From contig CAVRTB010000003.1 in the NCBI GenBank assembly GCA_963724065.1, positions 124,001-188,000 of the forward strand: a stretch of 64,000 nt of DNA. The letters run 5' to 3'. Shown here piece by piece: positions 1-8,358 of this stretch. The notes under the pieces are model-generated. The model did not search any database. It had not been told where the DNA came from and saw only the letters and a list, made by a program, of their open reading frames with translations. Both the position numbers and the translations under genes were made by a program. Positions within the stretch are counted from its first letter, which is position 1. Every line of letters begins with the position of its first letter. This DNA comes from DASRIA01 sp963724065. Its GTDB lineage: Bacteria; Actinomycetota; Thermoleophilia; Solirubrobacterales; JBBDJG01.

Positions 1-688
1 GTCCGAGCTTCTTCGTCGTGACAGGCGCCACCGCCGCCGGCACGACCGTCAGCGTCCGGGAGTCGAAGGAGACGAGCCCGGCATCGTCCGTGACCCGGAG
101 CCCGACGGCGTAGTCCCCGGCCTCCGCGAACGCGCGAAGCGCCGTCACGCCGCCGCCGTTGTCGTACTTGCCGTCGCCGTCGAGATCCCACACCTGCTCC
201 CGGATGGTGCCGTCGGCGTCGCTGGACGTGGACGTGAACCGCACCGGCTGATTGACGACCGGCGCGGCGGGCGCAATCGTGAAAGACGCGGCCGGTGGGC
301 TCGGGGTGGGGCCGCCGTCCCCCGGACCCTGAACCGACACGGTATGCGTAGCTTCGCCACGGCGGTTCCCGTTGGCCCTCACGACCAGCCGAACGCTCAC
401 GGGACCCGGCGCCGCATAGCTCCACGTCGCGATCCTGCCGTGCGTGTCGACCGTGCCGTCGCCGTTCAGGTCCCAGTCGTAGTTCCCGGGGGCGATCGTC
501 CCGGGAGAGTTCGCCGTTGCCGTAAGCGTGACGACCTGGCCCGGACTCGGAACCGTGGGGGACCAAACGAAGTCGACGGCGATTTGCTTCGGAGCCGCCG
601 GGCTGGTGCCGGGCGCGATCGCGCCCACGGTCGCGAGGAGAGCGATCGTGCCTGCGAACGAGATCCGGCGAATCGATGAAATGGCCAA
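1..688 (-). CDS. PKD-domain secreted protein (partial, runs off window)
   Basis: Only the N-terminal 229 residues are in the window; the 3' part lies beyond base 1. The start is taken as TTG at 688 because GGAG sits 7-10 bases upstream; an in-frame GTG at 700 is possible. A signal peptide with a hydrophobic stretch (about residues 8-28) precedes two PKD-like beta-sandwich repeats, each with an acidic loop (WDLNGDGTVD and WDLDGDGKYDNG) typical of PKD domains and able to bind calcium. PKD domains usually mediate adhesion or carbohydrate contacts outside the cell. The catalytic partner, if any, is not visible. It is divergent from the cyclase gene at 805. Confidence 0.75.
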   Translation of the reverse strand, partial: MAISSIRRISFAGTIALLATVGAIAPGTSPAAPKQIAVDFVWSPTVPSPGQVVTLTATANSPGTIAPGNYDWDLNGDGTVDTHGRIATWSYAAPGPVSVRLVVRANGNRRGEATHTVSVQGPGDGGPTPSPPAASFTIAPAAPVVNQPVRFTSTSSDADGTIREQVWDLDGDGKYDNGGGVTALRAFAEAGDYAVGLRVTDDAGLVSFDSRTLTVVPAAVAPVTTKKLG

Positions 689-792
689 GTTGCTCTCCAC
701 AGAGCACTGCGACGGGGTACCGGCTCACGCTCCTGGGGGGGCGGACGGTGGTCACGCATTGTAGGCGCCTGGCTCCCGTCATGGGCCAGGGA

Positions 793-798
793 TAAGGT
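793..798 (+). promoter_or_regulatory. -10 hexamer, leaderless promoter of the cyclase gene
   Basis: TAAGGT lies six bases before the GTG at 805, so the transcript would begin at or next to the start codon. Confidence 0.45.
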
Positions 799-804
799 GG
801 CTCC

Positions 805-2136
805 GTGGACGTTCCGGAGACTCGCTACGCACGCAGCGGTGATCTGCAGATTGCCTACCAGGTGGTGGGCGCGGGCCCGCTCGACGTCGTGCTGATCCCG
901 TCGTACCTGTCGAACATCGAGCTGTTCTGGGAGCTGCCGTCCTTCTCGCGCTTCTTCGAGCGGCTCTCGTCGTTCTCCCGGCTGATCCTGTTCGAGCGCC
1001 GCGGGAGCGGGATGTCCGATGGGATCGCGGGGGCGACGCCGCTGGAGGAGCAGATCGACGACGTCCAGGCAGTGATCGACGCGGTCGGCTCCGAGCAGCC
1101 GGTGCTGCTCTCGTATCTCGAGGGCTGCGGCTTGACGGCGCTGTTCGCGGCCTCTCATCCTGACCTGGTGCGGGCCCTCGTGCTGGCGTCGCCGCAGCCC
1201 CGCCTGGTGGCAGGACCGGGATACGAGTGGGCGCCGAGCGTCGAGCAGCGCGCTGCAATCGTTCAAGCGATCGTCGAGTCCTGGGGCACCGACTCGCCCG
1301 CAAACCCGTTGGCCGCCCTCGTCGGCGGTCAAGACGACCGGCTGCGAAGGCTGATGGCGCGCTTGCAGCGTCTGGCGATGAGCCCTGCCGCCGCTGCCGC
1401 GTCGCTGGCGATGATCGGCGAGACGGACGTGCGTGACGTGCTTCCCAGCGTGCAGTGCCCGACGCTGGTGTTGCGCCCCGAGCACGAGACGTACCTTGAC
1501 GAGCGCCACGCGCGCTATGTCGCGGAGCACATCCCGGACGCCCGCTATGCGGAGTTTCCCGGGGAGGGGCCGTTCTGGCTCGGCGAGGAGGAGGCCGTCG
1601 CCGACGAGATCCAGCACTTCCTGACCGGCGTGCGGCGACCGGTCGTCAGCGACCGCGTGCTTGCGACGGTGCTGTTCACCGACATCGTCGGCTCGACCGA
1701 GCGCGCCGCTGAGCTGGGCGATGGTGCTTGGCGGTCCCTTCTGGAGCGCCACGACGGCCTCGTGCGCGAGGAGGTCCAGCGCCATCGAGGGCGGTTCGTG
1801 AAGTCACTTGGCGACGGGGCGCTCGCCGTGTTCGACGGTCCCAGCCGCGCGATCAGCAGCGCGACCGCCGTCCGCGACGGCGTGCGTGACCTCGACCTGG
1901 AGATTCGCGCCGGCTTGCACACCGGCGAATGCGAGCTGCTCCCCGACGATGACGTCGGGGGCCTCGCGGTGCACATCGGTGCGCGCGTCAGCAGCCTCGC
2001 CGCACCGGGCGAGGTGCTCGTCAGCAGCACCGTCCGCGACCTGATCGTCGGCTCGGGCCAGACGCTGACCGACCGCGGCGAACACGACCTCAAGGGCGTG
2101 CCCGGACCGTGGCGGATCTTCGCCGTCGATACGTAG
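805..2136 (+). CDS. alpha/beta-hydrolase - class III adenylate/guanylate cyclase fusion
   Basis: 443 residues, GTG start. Residues about 1-270 are an alpha/beta-hydrolase fold; residues about 285-443 are a class III nucleotide cyclase homology domain. The two metal-binding aspartates are present: D293 in LFTDIVGST and D337 in GDGALAVFDG. The position that is usually Asn in the N-x-x-x-R transition-state motif is His (VHIGARV, H390, R394). The hydrolase nucleophile elbow reads LEGCG (105-109), without the Ser of G-x-S-x-G, so the N-terminal domain is probably a sensor rather than an enzyme. Such fusions are common in actinobacteria. The product (cAMP or cGMP) cannot be told from sequence alone. 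Confidence 0.88.
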   Translation: MDVPETRYARSGDLQIAYQVVGAGPLDVVLIPSYLSNIELFWELPSFSRFFERLSSFSRLILFERRGSGMSDGIAGATPLEEQIDDVQAVIDAVGSEQPVLLSYLEGCGLTALFAASHPDLVRALVLASPQPRLVAGPGYEWAPSVEQRAAIVQAIVESWGTDSPANPLAALVGGQDDRLRRLMARLQRLAMSPAAAAASLAMIGETDVRDVLPSVQCPTLVLRPEHETYLDERHARYVAEHIPDARYAEFPGEGPFWLGEEEAVADEIQHFLTGVRRPVVSDRVLATVLFTDIVGSTERAAELGDGAWRSLLERHDGLVREEVQRHRGRFVKSLGDGALAVFDGPSRAISSATAVRDGVRDLDLEIRAGLHTGECELLPDDDVGGLAVHIGARVSSLAAPGEVLVSSTVRDLIVGSGQTLTDRGEHDLKGVPGPWRIFAVDT

Positions 2137-2143
2137 GCAGCGC

Positions 2144-2524
2144 TCAGGGACGGACCGGCAGCGCGGCTGCGCGCCAGGCGCGGAAACCGCCGATGAGGTC
2201 GGTGGCGTCCGCGCCGAGGTCGCGCAGCGTGGCCGCGGCCAGGCTCGACTGATAGCCCTCGTCGCACATCAGGATCAGGCGGTCGGCGGGCGCGATGCGC
2301 TCGTGCCGCCACTGCGACGCCGGGGCGCAGCGCCACTCGAGCACGTTGCGCGCGATGAAGAGGGCATCGGGGACGACGCCGTCCTCCTCGCGCTGGTGCT
2401 CCGACCGTATGTCGACGAGCACCGCGCCGGCCTTCATCGCCGCGTGCGCCGCGTGCGGGTCGAGCCGCTCGAGGCGGGCACGGGCCGCGCTGAGTAGCTC
2501 GCCGATCGTAGGGTGCGCTGCCAC
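2144..2524 (-). CDS. rhodanese-like domain protein
   Basis: 126 residues, GTG start, a single rhodanese fold. The active-site loop MCDEGYQSS carries the catalytic Cys (C87), which can accept a persulfide sulfur; VDIRSEHQREEDG is the usual CH2A-like loop and GGFRAWRAAALPV the usual C-terminal signature. No signal peptide, so cytoplasmic. It is convergent with the cyclase (7-base gap) and divergent from the membrane protein at 2576. The physiological sulfur donor and acceptor are unknown. Confidence 0.85.
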   Translation of the reverse strand: MAAHPTIGELLSAARARLERLDPHAAHAAMKAGAVLVDIRSEHQREEDGVVPDALFIARNVLEWRCAPASQWRHERIAPADRLILMCDEGYQSSLAAATLRDLGADATDLIGGFRAWRAAALPVRP

Positions 2525-2533
2525 CGCGGTTGC

Positions 2534-2569
2534 AGCCTAATTGCCCTGGACGCGGCCGGGGCCTACTAT
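2534..2569. promoter_or_regulatory. divergent leaderless promoters (rhodanese / holin-like gene)
   Basis: On the minus strand TAGGCT (2539-2534) ends nine bases before the GTG at 2524. On the plus strand TACTAT (2564-2569) ends six bases before the ATG at 2576 and is preceded 17 bases upstream by TTGCCC (2541-2546), a plausible -35 box. Confidence 0.5.
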
Positions 2570-2575
2570 CGACGC

Positions 2576-2977
2576 ATGCTGATCCGCTTCCTCGTCACCT
2601 GGGCCTTCAACCTCGTCGCGCTCTGGGTGGCCGCCCTGCTCCTCAGCGGGATCGACTACGGCGGATTCGGGGTGCTGGTCGTGGCGAGCCTCGTGTTCAG
2701 CGTCGTGAACATCTTCGTGCGCCCGCTCGTGATCCTGTTCACGCTCCCGCTCGTGATCATCACGCTCGGGATCGCGCTGTTCTTCATCAACCTCTTCATG
2801 CTCTACCTGACGAGCTGGATCGTCGACGACTTCACGATCGACAGCTTCGGCTGGGCGATCCTCGCAACGATCATCGTTTGGTTCGTCAACCTCGTGCTCG
2901 AGCGGGTCCTCGGTGACGATCTGCGCGACGACCGCCGGCGGCCGCGGCCGGACGTCGTGGACGCGCGCTACCAGTAG
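2576..2977 (+). CDS. phage holin family 4 (superfamily IV) membrane protein
   Basis: 133 residues, starting at the ATG that directly follows a TACTAT -10 hexamer. Four hydrophobic segments fill residues about 4-110, with the short conserved NxFVRPLVxLxTLP turn of the PF04020-type small membrane proteins, followed by a charged, Arg/Asp-rich cytoplasmic tail. Despite the family name these chromosomal proteins are not part of a prophage here; no phage genes are nearby. Function is not established. Confidence 0.8.
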   Translation: MLIRFLVTWAFNLVALWVAALLLSGIDYGGFGVLVVASLVFSVVNIFVRPLVILFTLPLVIITLGIALFFINLFMLYLTSWIVDDFTIDSFGWAILATIIVWFVNLVLERVLGDDLRDDRRRPRPDVVDARYQ

Positions 2978-2989
2978 TCGGGCGTTTCG

Positions 2990-3529
2990 ATGTGTAGGCG
3001 ACCGAAGCGCGCACGGCTGGTTGCCGTCCTGCTCGCGGTCGCGCTCGGCATCGCCGGCTGCGGTGACGACGAGCAGAGCAAGGGCAGGAAGGTCCAGGCC
3101 AACCCGACCGACATGGCCTTCGCGATCCGCATGTTGGCGCACCATGAGCAGGCGATCGATGCCGCCGACCTCGCGGCCGGCCGGGCGAAGGACCCGGTCG
3201 TGCGGCGCGCCGCACGAGAGCTGATCCAGCTCCAGGCGGTCGAGGCCCAGACCCTGCGGACGGTTCGCAGGGTGCTCGCCGAGGGCGGGGTGGAGGAAGG
3301 CGACCTCGGTGTTCCCGCCGAACCGCTTGACCTTCGCGCGCTGCGCGACGCGACCGACTTCGACCGCGCGTACGCGCGGGCCATGATCGCCCACCACCGC
3401 GTCGCGGCCAGGATGTCCGCCGCCGAGCGGGCGGGGGGCCGGCACGCGGAGCTGCGCAGGATGTCGGGTGACATCACGGACCTCGCCCGGTTCCAGGAGC
3501 GCCAGCTCGAGCGCAGCCTCGACCGCTGA
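2990..3529 (+). CDS. DUF305 lipoprotein
   Basis: 179 residues. A positively charged N-terminus and hydrophobic helix end in a lipobox (LGIAGC, Cys at about residue 24), so it is probably membrane-anchored outside the cell. The rest is a four-helix DUF305 domain with the two His-rich motifs of the family: MLAHHEQAIDAA and MIAHHRVAARM. DUF305 proteins are ferritin-like-sized helical proteins with suspected metal (often copper) roles; the ligand here is inferred only from the histidines. It follows the holin-like gene by 12 bases and may be co-transcribed. Confidence 0.82.
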   Translation: MCRRPKRARLVAVLLAVALGIAGCGDDEQSKGRKVQANPTDMAFAIRMLAHHEQAIDAADLAAGRAKDPVVRRAARELIQLQAVEAQTLRTVRRVLAEGGVEEGDLGVPAEPLDLRALRDATDFDRAYARAMIAHHRVAARMSAAERAGGRHAELRRMSGDITDLARFQERQLERSLDR

Positions 3530-3542
3530 CCGTGCCGGTCAG
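3526..3542. terminator. small bidirectional hairpin between convergent genes
   Basis: CTGACC and GGTCAG form a six-base-pair stem with a GTGCC loop across the stop codons of the DUF305 gene and the convergent regulator. No T-run, so termination activity is uncertain. Confidence 0.3.
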
Positions 3543-3889
3543 GGGCGGGTGTCGGCCCGGCGCCCGTTCGCGACCGAGGCCGCCCCGCTCAGGGCGGCGG
3601 GCGGATCGATCAGGGGGGCGACGAGCTCGCCGAGGCTGAGGTCTCCGAGCATCGAGCCCTGGAGGTCGGGATGGCCCATGACCTCGTGCGAGTGGAACCG
3701 ATAGAGGTTGCGCCGCCCCTTGCGCTCGCGTGAGATGTAGCCGCCGTCCTCGAGCTCCGCGATGATGCGGTGCGAAGCGCGCTCCGTGATGCCGACCGCG
3801 TCGGCGATCTCGCGCAGGCGGATCTCCGGCTCGTGCATGACGCAGAGCAGCACGTGTGCGTGGTTGGTGAGGAACTTCCACTCGGCCAT
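3539..3889 (-). CDS. winged-helix (MarR/ArsR-like) transcriptional regulator
   Basis: 116 residues. Residues about 5-75 form a winged helix: IRLREIADAVGITERASHRI is the helix-turn-helix and GGYISRERKGRRNLY the wing. The C-terminal 40 residues are low-complexity and resemble no ligand domain. ATG start preceded by GAGGT. No cysteine or histidine cluster suggests a metal sensor. The target is not evident; the divergent gene at 4107 is the nearest candidate. Confidence 0.8.
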   Translation of the reverse strand: MAEWKFLTNHAHVLLCVMHEPEIRLREIADAVGITERASHRIIAELEDGGYISRERKGRRNLYRFHSHEVMGHPDLQGSMLGDLSLGELVAPLIDPPAALSGAASVANGRRADTRP

Positions 3890-4023
3890 GCATTACCTCG
3901 AAGGGCTCGGTGCCCCTTCCCTGCCGGTTGACGCGCGCTACGGAGGGCTGAAGCTCCCGCCTTCTGCCGGTACGACTACCCGGAACTCATAGTAAATAGT
4001 CGTCCATTAGCGTGTCACCGAGC

Positions 4024-4052
4024 TTGACACGGCCGACCCGCTTGTGGATATT
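4024..4052 (+). promoter_or_regulatory. sigma70-type promoter of the nine-repeat protein
   Basis: A perfect -35 TTGACA (4024-4029) is followed after 17 bases by GATATT (4047-4052). Transcription would start near 4059, leaving a leader of about 48 bases with GGGGGG just before the GTG at 4107. Confidence 0.6.
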
Positions 4053-4106
4053 GGCGCGGGAGGCGGACCGTGGTGGTCGTCTTCGTGGCGGGCAGGGGGG
4101 AAACGC

Positions 4107-6290
4107 GTGACCGGTCGTCTGAAGCTCTCATCGGTGTTGCTGCTCGTGATCGCGGCGCTCGTGGTCCCGGTGGCCCCAGCGGGCGCGACGCACTCGTCGA
4201 AGGATCTCGTGTCCACGGGCCCGGCAGGCGGCAACGGCGCTGCCGACGTCTTCTTCGACTTCTCCTCCGTCGACGGGTCGCACGGTTTCTTCGAGACGCC
4301 CGAGTCGCTGGTCGCCGCCGACACCGACTCCTCCTACGACATCTACGAGCGCTTCGGCGCGACGACCACGCTCGTGTCGACGGGCCCGACAGGCGGCAAC
4401 GCCGAGCTCGACGTGTTTCCCTCGGCCGTTTCCGACGACGGCCTGCGCGTCTTCTTCGAGACCGACGAGGGTCTCGTTGCGGGGGACACGGACGCGTCCT
4501 TCGACGTGTACGAGCGCTCGGGATCGACGACCAGCCTCGTCTCCACCGGCACGGCCGGCGGCAACGGCGCCTTCGACGCGTTCTTCCACGCGATCTCCGG
4601 CGACGGGACGCGCGTGATATTCGAGACCGACGAGGGTCTCGTCGCGGGCGACACTGACGGCCTGCCTGACGTCTACCAGCGCTCCGCGGGCACCACGACC
4701 CTGCTCTCCACCGGCCCGGCCGGCGGCAACGGCGCCTTCGACGCGTTCTTTGCGGGCAGCTCCGACGATGCGACGGTCGTGTTCTTCGAGACCGACGAGA
4801 AGCTGGTGGCCGCCGACACCGACGCGAGGCTCGACGTGTACCAGCGCTCGGGCGGCGTCACGAGCCAGGTGTCGGCCGGCGCGCCGGGCGGCAACGGCGC
4901 CGTCGACGCATTCTTCCGCGGATCTTCCCGGAATGGAACGCGCGTCTTCTTCCAGACGAGCGAGTCGCTGGCGGCGGCGGACACCGACGCGAGCAACGAC
5001 GTCTACGAGCGCTTCGGCGCGGCGACGACGCTCGTGTCGGCGCCCGGCAACGGCGCCTTCGCGGCGACCTTCGACGGCAACTCGAGCGACGGTTCGCGCG
5101 TCTTCTTCCACTCGCGGGAGCAGCTCGCGGCGGGCGACACCGACTCGTCCACGGACATCTACGAGCGCTCCGGGGCGGCCACGACGCTCGTGTCCACCGG
5201 CACGCCGGGCAACGCAGCCTTCGATGCCGGCTTCGCCGCGGCCTCGGCCGATGGGAAACGGGTGATGTTCGAGACGCGCGAGTCGCTGATTGCGGGCGAC
5301 ACCGACACCTCGGTCGACTTGTACGAGCGCTCCGGAGGCACCACGACTACGCACCTCTCGACCGGGCCGGCCGGCGGCAACGGCACGTTCGACGCGACCT
5401 TGGTCGGCCTGTCACTCGACGCACAGCGCGTGTTCCTCGAGTCCGCGGAGGTGCTGGTGGGCACCGACACGGATGCGGTGAGCGACGTCTACGAGCGCTT
5501 CGCGGGCACCACCACGCATATCTCGACCGGTCCCAGCGGCGGGAACGGCGCCCTCTCGGCCGTGTTCAGCGGCGCCTCGCAGGACGGCGCGCGGGTGATC
5601 TTCGACACGAGGGAGTCGCTGATCGCGGCGGACACCGACGCGGCGAGGGACGTTTACGTCGCCGACGTATCGGGCTATCCGCGACCCAAGGGCGCGACGC
5701 CGACGCGCATCTCGCTCGTCCCCGCCTTCCGCCAGTGCACGACGCCCAACCGCACCCATGGGCCGTCGCTCGCGTTTCCGTCGTGCAACGCCCCTGTGCT
5801 CGAATCCAGCCAGCTGACCGTCGGCTCTCCCGACACGAACGGCCAGACGGCCAACGCGTCGGGGTTCCTCGCCTTCAGCGTCACCGTCGGCGCGCCGGGT
5901 GGTGCCGACGATTCCGACGTCCCCTTCACGGTGAGCTTCACGGATGTGCGGGTGCAGGGCACGCTCGCTGACTACACCGGCCAGCTACAGGCGCGGCCTC
6001 AGGTGAGGATTACGGACCGGGTCAACGGCCCTGCCGCGAACGAGCCGGCGACCGGCAGCGAGGTCGAGATTCCGGTCACGGTTCCGTGCGCGACCACGGC
6101 CTCGACGACGATCGGCTCGACGTGCTCGATCGCGACTTCGCTCGATGCCGTGACCCCGGGCGCGGTGCCCGAGGGGAAGCGGTCGATCTGGACGCTCGAC
6201 CAGGCGCGTGTCTACGACGGCGGCCCGGACGGCCTCGCCTCGACCGGACCGAACACGCTGTTCGCGCGCCAGGGCGTCTTTGTTCCATAA
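4107..6290 (+). CDS. secreted protein with nine 55-residue repeats
   Basis: 727 residues from the GTG at 4107 (good G-rich ribosome site; an earlier in-frame ATG at 4044 lies inside the promoter). A signal peptide (residues 1-28, ending near PAGATHS) is followed by nine tandem repeats of about 55 residues (roughly residues 33-530). Each repeat has STGPAGGNGAFDAxF, then RVxFETxESLVAADTD, then xxDVYERxGxTTxLV; the DTDxxxDVYER segment is nearly invariant. The spacing of beta-strands resembles TolB/PD40-type beta-propeller blades, which is an inference. A C-terminal domain of about 190 residues with four cysteines (two in the 560-575 region) closes the protein. Cell-surface or secreted, function unknown. 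Confidence 0.8.
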   Translation: MTGRLKLSSVLLLVIAALVVPVAPAGATHSSKDLVSTGPAGGNGAADVFFDFSSVDGSHGFFETPESLVAADTDSSYDIYERFGATTTLVSTGPTGGNAELDVFPSAVSDDGLRVFFETDEGLVAGDTDASFDVYERSGSTTSLVSTGTAGGNGAFDAFFHAISGDGTRVIFETDEGLVAGDTDGLPDVYQRSAGTTTLLSTGPAGGNGAFDAFFAGSSDDATVVFFETDEKLVAADTDARLDVYQRSGGVTSQVSAGAPGGNGAVDAFFRGSSRNGTRVFFQTSESLAAADTDASNDVYERFGAATTLVSAPGNGAFAATFDGNSSDGSRVFFHSREQLAAGDTDSSTDIYERSGAATTLVSTGTPGNAAFDAGFAAASADGKRVMFETRESLIAGDTDTSVDLYERSGGTTTTHLSTGPAGGNGTFDATLVGLSLDAQRVFLESAEVLVGTDTDAVSDVYERFAGTTTHISTGPSGGNGALSAVFSGASQDGARVIFDTRESLIAADTDAARDVYVADVSGYPRPKGATPTRISLVPAFRQCTTPNRTHGPSLAFPSCNAPVLESSQLTVGSPDTNGQTANASGFLAFSVTVGAPGGADDSDVPFTVSFTDVRVQGTLADYTGQLQARPQVRITDRVNGPAANEPATGSEVEIPVTVPCATTASTTIGSTCSIATSLDAVTPGAVPEGKRSIWTLDQARVYDGGPDGLASTGPNTLFARQGVFVP

Positions 6291-6303
6291 GCCCACCTAG
6301 GGG

Positions 6304-6309
6304 TACGCT
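6304..6309 (+). promoter_or_regulatory. -10 hexamer, leaderless promoter of enoyl-CoA hydratase
   Basis: TACGCT ends seven bases before the GTG at 6317; it lies just after the stop codon of the repeat protein. Confidence 0.4.
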
Positions 6310-6316
6310 GGCCGCC

Positions 6317-7039
6317 GTGGCCGGCCTGCTGTCGATCGAATCCCGCGGTGACGTCGCGCTCGTGACGCTCGAGCGCCCTGAGAAGCGCAACGCCCTGTCG
6401 ATCGACCTGAGGGTCGAGCTGACCGACGCGTTCGAGCGGCTCGCGCACGACGATGCCGTCGCGTGCATCGTGCTGACAGGGGCCGGGACGGCCTTCTGCT
6501 CGGGCATGGACACGTCGCAGTTCGGGGGTGACGCCGAGCACAGGCGGCGCTTGGTCGAGACCAGCACCGGGGCGTTCCATGCCGTTGGACGCTGTCCGAA
6601 GCCGGTGGTCGCGGCTGTCAACGGCCCGGCGCTCGCCGGCGGGTTCGCGCTCGCTCTGCTGTGCGACCTGCGGCTCGCCTCTGAGCGCGCCACGTTCGGC
6701 TACCCGGAGCTCCCGATCGGCATCCCGCCGAGCTACGCCGCCGCCCGCGCCGCGCTCACGCCTGCCGTCGCACGCGAGCTGTGCCTCACGGGGCGCGTGG
6801 TCGAGGCGCCCGAGGCGGTACGGATCGGCATCGTCGGCGAGCTCTGCCCTGCGGGCGACCTGCTGGACCTCGCGGTCACGCGGGCGGCTGCGATCGCGCG
6901 CATGCCGCGCGCCGCGATCCTCGAGACCAAGCGCCGGATCCTGTTCGATGGGGAGCGGACCTGGGGCGCGCTGTTCGACGAGGAGGAGCGGACCTTCCGC
7001 GCCGCGCTGCTCGAGGGGGAGCCCGACCCCGCGGCCTAG
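6317..7039 (+). CDS. enoyl-CoA hydratase/isomerase family protein
   Basis: 240 residues, GTG start. Crotonase fold with the CoA-binding and oxyanion-hole segments AFCSGMDTSQF and GPALAGGFALALLCD. One of the two catalytic glutamates of true hydratases is replaced (Ala in GGFALALLCD), while the second is kept (YPELPIG). This pattern occurs in isomerases and other crotonase-superfamily enzymes, so the reaction should not be assumed to be enoyl-CoA hydration. Its 3' end overlaps the convergent MmgE/PrpD gene by four bases. Confidence 0.88.
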   Translation: MAGLLSIESRGDVALVTLERPEKRNALSIDLRVELTDAFERLAHDDAVACIVLTGAGTAFCSGMDTSQFGGDAEHRRRLVETSTGAFHAVGRCPKPVVAAVNGPALAGGFALALLCDLRLASERATFGYPELPIGIPPSYAAARAALTPAVARELCLTGRVVEAPEAVRIGIVGELCPAGDLLDLAVTRAAAIARMPRAAILETKRRILFDGERTWGALFDEEERTFRAALLEGEPDPAA

Positions 7040-8214
7040 TCGCGCAGCCCGGCGGCTGCGAGGACCTCGGCTGCCGGTGCCGAGCGGTCGTCGAGCACTC
7101 CGTCGAGGCGATCCCCCGCGAGGGCGCGGGTCTTCTCCTTCAGTTGTCGCGCATCCATCGGGCGGGCCGGCGACCCGAGCGGGTCGTCGACGGCGGCCGG
7201 GCCGTGACCGTCGACCGCGACGCGCGCGCCCATCTCCGGGAGAGCCACGTCGGTGCGCACCTCGATGCGGCCCGCGAAGGCGCGCACCTGTGTGTCGACG
7301 GCGTCGAAGTCGCCCACCTCGGGCGCACCGCGGAGCAGCGCGAAGGCGGCGAGATAGGGGATCGAGAACTTCGCCTGAAGGCCGTCGGTGACGTCATCGA
7401 GCGAGGCGGCGGCGCGGGCGATGGGATGGACGGTCACGATCACGTCGGCGCGCGGGCGGGCAACCGGGCGCAAGGTCATGGCCGCCTCGATCACGCCGTG
7501 CGTGGCGAGGCAGCACGGATGGGCCTTGATCCAGTTCTGGTTGACGGCGGGCGGGTCGCCGGAGCCCCGCCATGCCACGCCGAAGACCTGCTCGAACCCG
7601 GCGGGGCCGTGGGCCACCGGCTCGAGCGGGACCCGCGCGCCGGCCTGCGCCAGGCGCGCGGCCTCGAGGCCGGCCGCGGCCGCCATTCCCACCTGCAGCG
7701 CTTTGCCGTCGCTGCCGAACGCGGCGCGCAGGCCCCCGGCGCGCAGCAGCGCGAGCGCGATCGCGTCGCGGGTATGGGCCTCGGGGAGGCCCATGAGCTG
7801 CGCGGCGGCGATCGCGGCGCCCGCGGAACCGCAGACGGCCGTCGGGTGCCAGCCACGGTCATAGAGCGCCGGGTGGCCGGCCCTCGCGAGCGCCGCGGTG
7901 GTCTCGAAGCCGGCCGCGTAGGCGTCGAGCGCTGCGCCGATCTCGAGACCGTCCTGCGCGGCGACCAGGAGGGCGACCGGCGCGACCGGCGCGCTCGCGT
8001 GGACCAAGCCCGGCGAGTAGGTGTCGTCGTAGTCGAGCACGTGCCCCGCGCATCCGAGCCAGGTCACGCGCCCGGTCAGGCCGTCGGCGGCGGCCTGTGC
8101 CGCGCGCGCCGCGGGTTGTGAGGATCCGCCGACCGCGCAGGCGAGCCAGTCGAGCAGGGCCACGCGGTGGAGTTCCAGCGCCTCGCCGGTGCGGGCGCTG
8201 AGCGGCGCTTCCAT
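7036..8214 (-). CDS. MmgE/PrpD family protein
   Basis: 392 residues. The start is set at the ATG at 8214, which lies seven bases behind a TAGAAT -10 hexamer. The all-helical N-terminal domain contains the family signature (HVLDYDDTY, GYGxxxxx-like HPTAVCGSAGAAIAAA) and the C-terminal domain follows (KAHPCCLATHG). The family includes 2-methylcitrate dehydratase (propionate catabolism) and aconitate decarboxylase; no other methylcitrate-cycle gene is nearby, so the substrate is open. No signal peptide, cytoplasmic. Confidence 0.85.
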   Translation of the reverse strand: MEAPLSARTGEALELHRVALLDWLACAVGGSSQPAARAAQAAADGLTGRVTWLGCAGHVLDYDDTYSPGLVHASAPVAPVALLVAAQDGLEIGAALDAYAAGFETTAALARAGHPALYDRGWHPTAVCGSAGAAIAAAQLMGLPEAHTRDAIALALLRAGGLRAAFGSDGKALQVGMAAAAGLEAARLAQAGARVPLEPVAHGPAGFEQVFGVAWRGSGDPPAVNQNWIKAHPCCLATHGVIEAAMTLRPVARPRADVIVTVHPIARAAASLDDVTDGLQAKFSIPYLAAFALLRGAPEVGDFDAVDTQVRAFAGRIEVRTDVALPEMGARVAVDGHGPAAVDDPLGSPARPMDARQLKEKTRALAGDRLDGVLDDRSAPAAEVLAAAGLRD

Positions 8215-8221
8215 GGGGTTG

Positions 8222-8227
8222 ATTCTA
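8222..8227 (-). promoter_or_regulatory. -10 hexamer, leaderless promoter of MmgE/PrpD gene
   Basis: TAGAAT on the minus strand ends seven bases before the ATG at 8214. Confidence 0.5.
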
Positions 8228-8271
8228 GGAAGCGGCCGGCGTGCCGGCATGCGCCGGAGACAGTACCGGTC

Positions 8272-8340
8272 TTTGTCTATCGGGTTACGGGGTTTGTGCT
8301 ACGGTCCCGCCGAAGCTTTCCTATAGATCGGATAGACAAA
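8272..8340. promoter_or_regulatory. candidate Rrf2 operator pair upstream of sulfate importer
   Basis: TTTGTCTATC (8272-8281) and its exact inverse GATAGACAAA (8331-8340) bracket a 49-base stretch before the binding-protein gene. The right half is also part of CTATAGATCGGATAG (8321-8335), whose ends CTAT/ATAG are symmetric. The core TCTATCGG recurs at 12463-12470, directly before the Rrf2 gene, which supports these as regulator sites. Confidence 0.5.
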
Positions 8341-8358
8341 CGGGGGAATGACCATCTC

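Noticed and set aside
466..1785. Long minus-strand open frame (439 codons) opposite the cyclase gene
   Set aside because: Composition is Arg/His/Ala-rich with no domain; it is the antisense shadow of a well-supported gene in high-GC DNA.
2576..2977. Holin-family gene as a sign of a prophage
   Set aside because: No integrase, lysin or structural phage gene is nearby, and this protein family is common on chromosomes.
4128..5354. Antisense open frame over the nine-repeat protein
   Set aside because: It repeats with the same 165-base period as the coding strand, so it is a mirror of that gene.
4204..5670. Regular 165-base DNA repeats that could suggest a CRISPR array
   Set aside because: The repeats are in frame, of unequal sequence, and encode protein repeats; there are no unique spacers.
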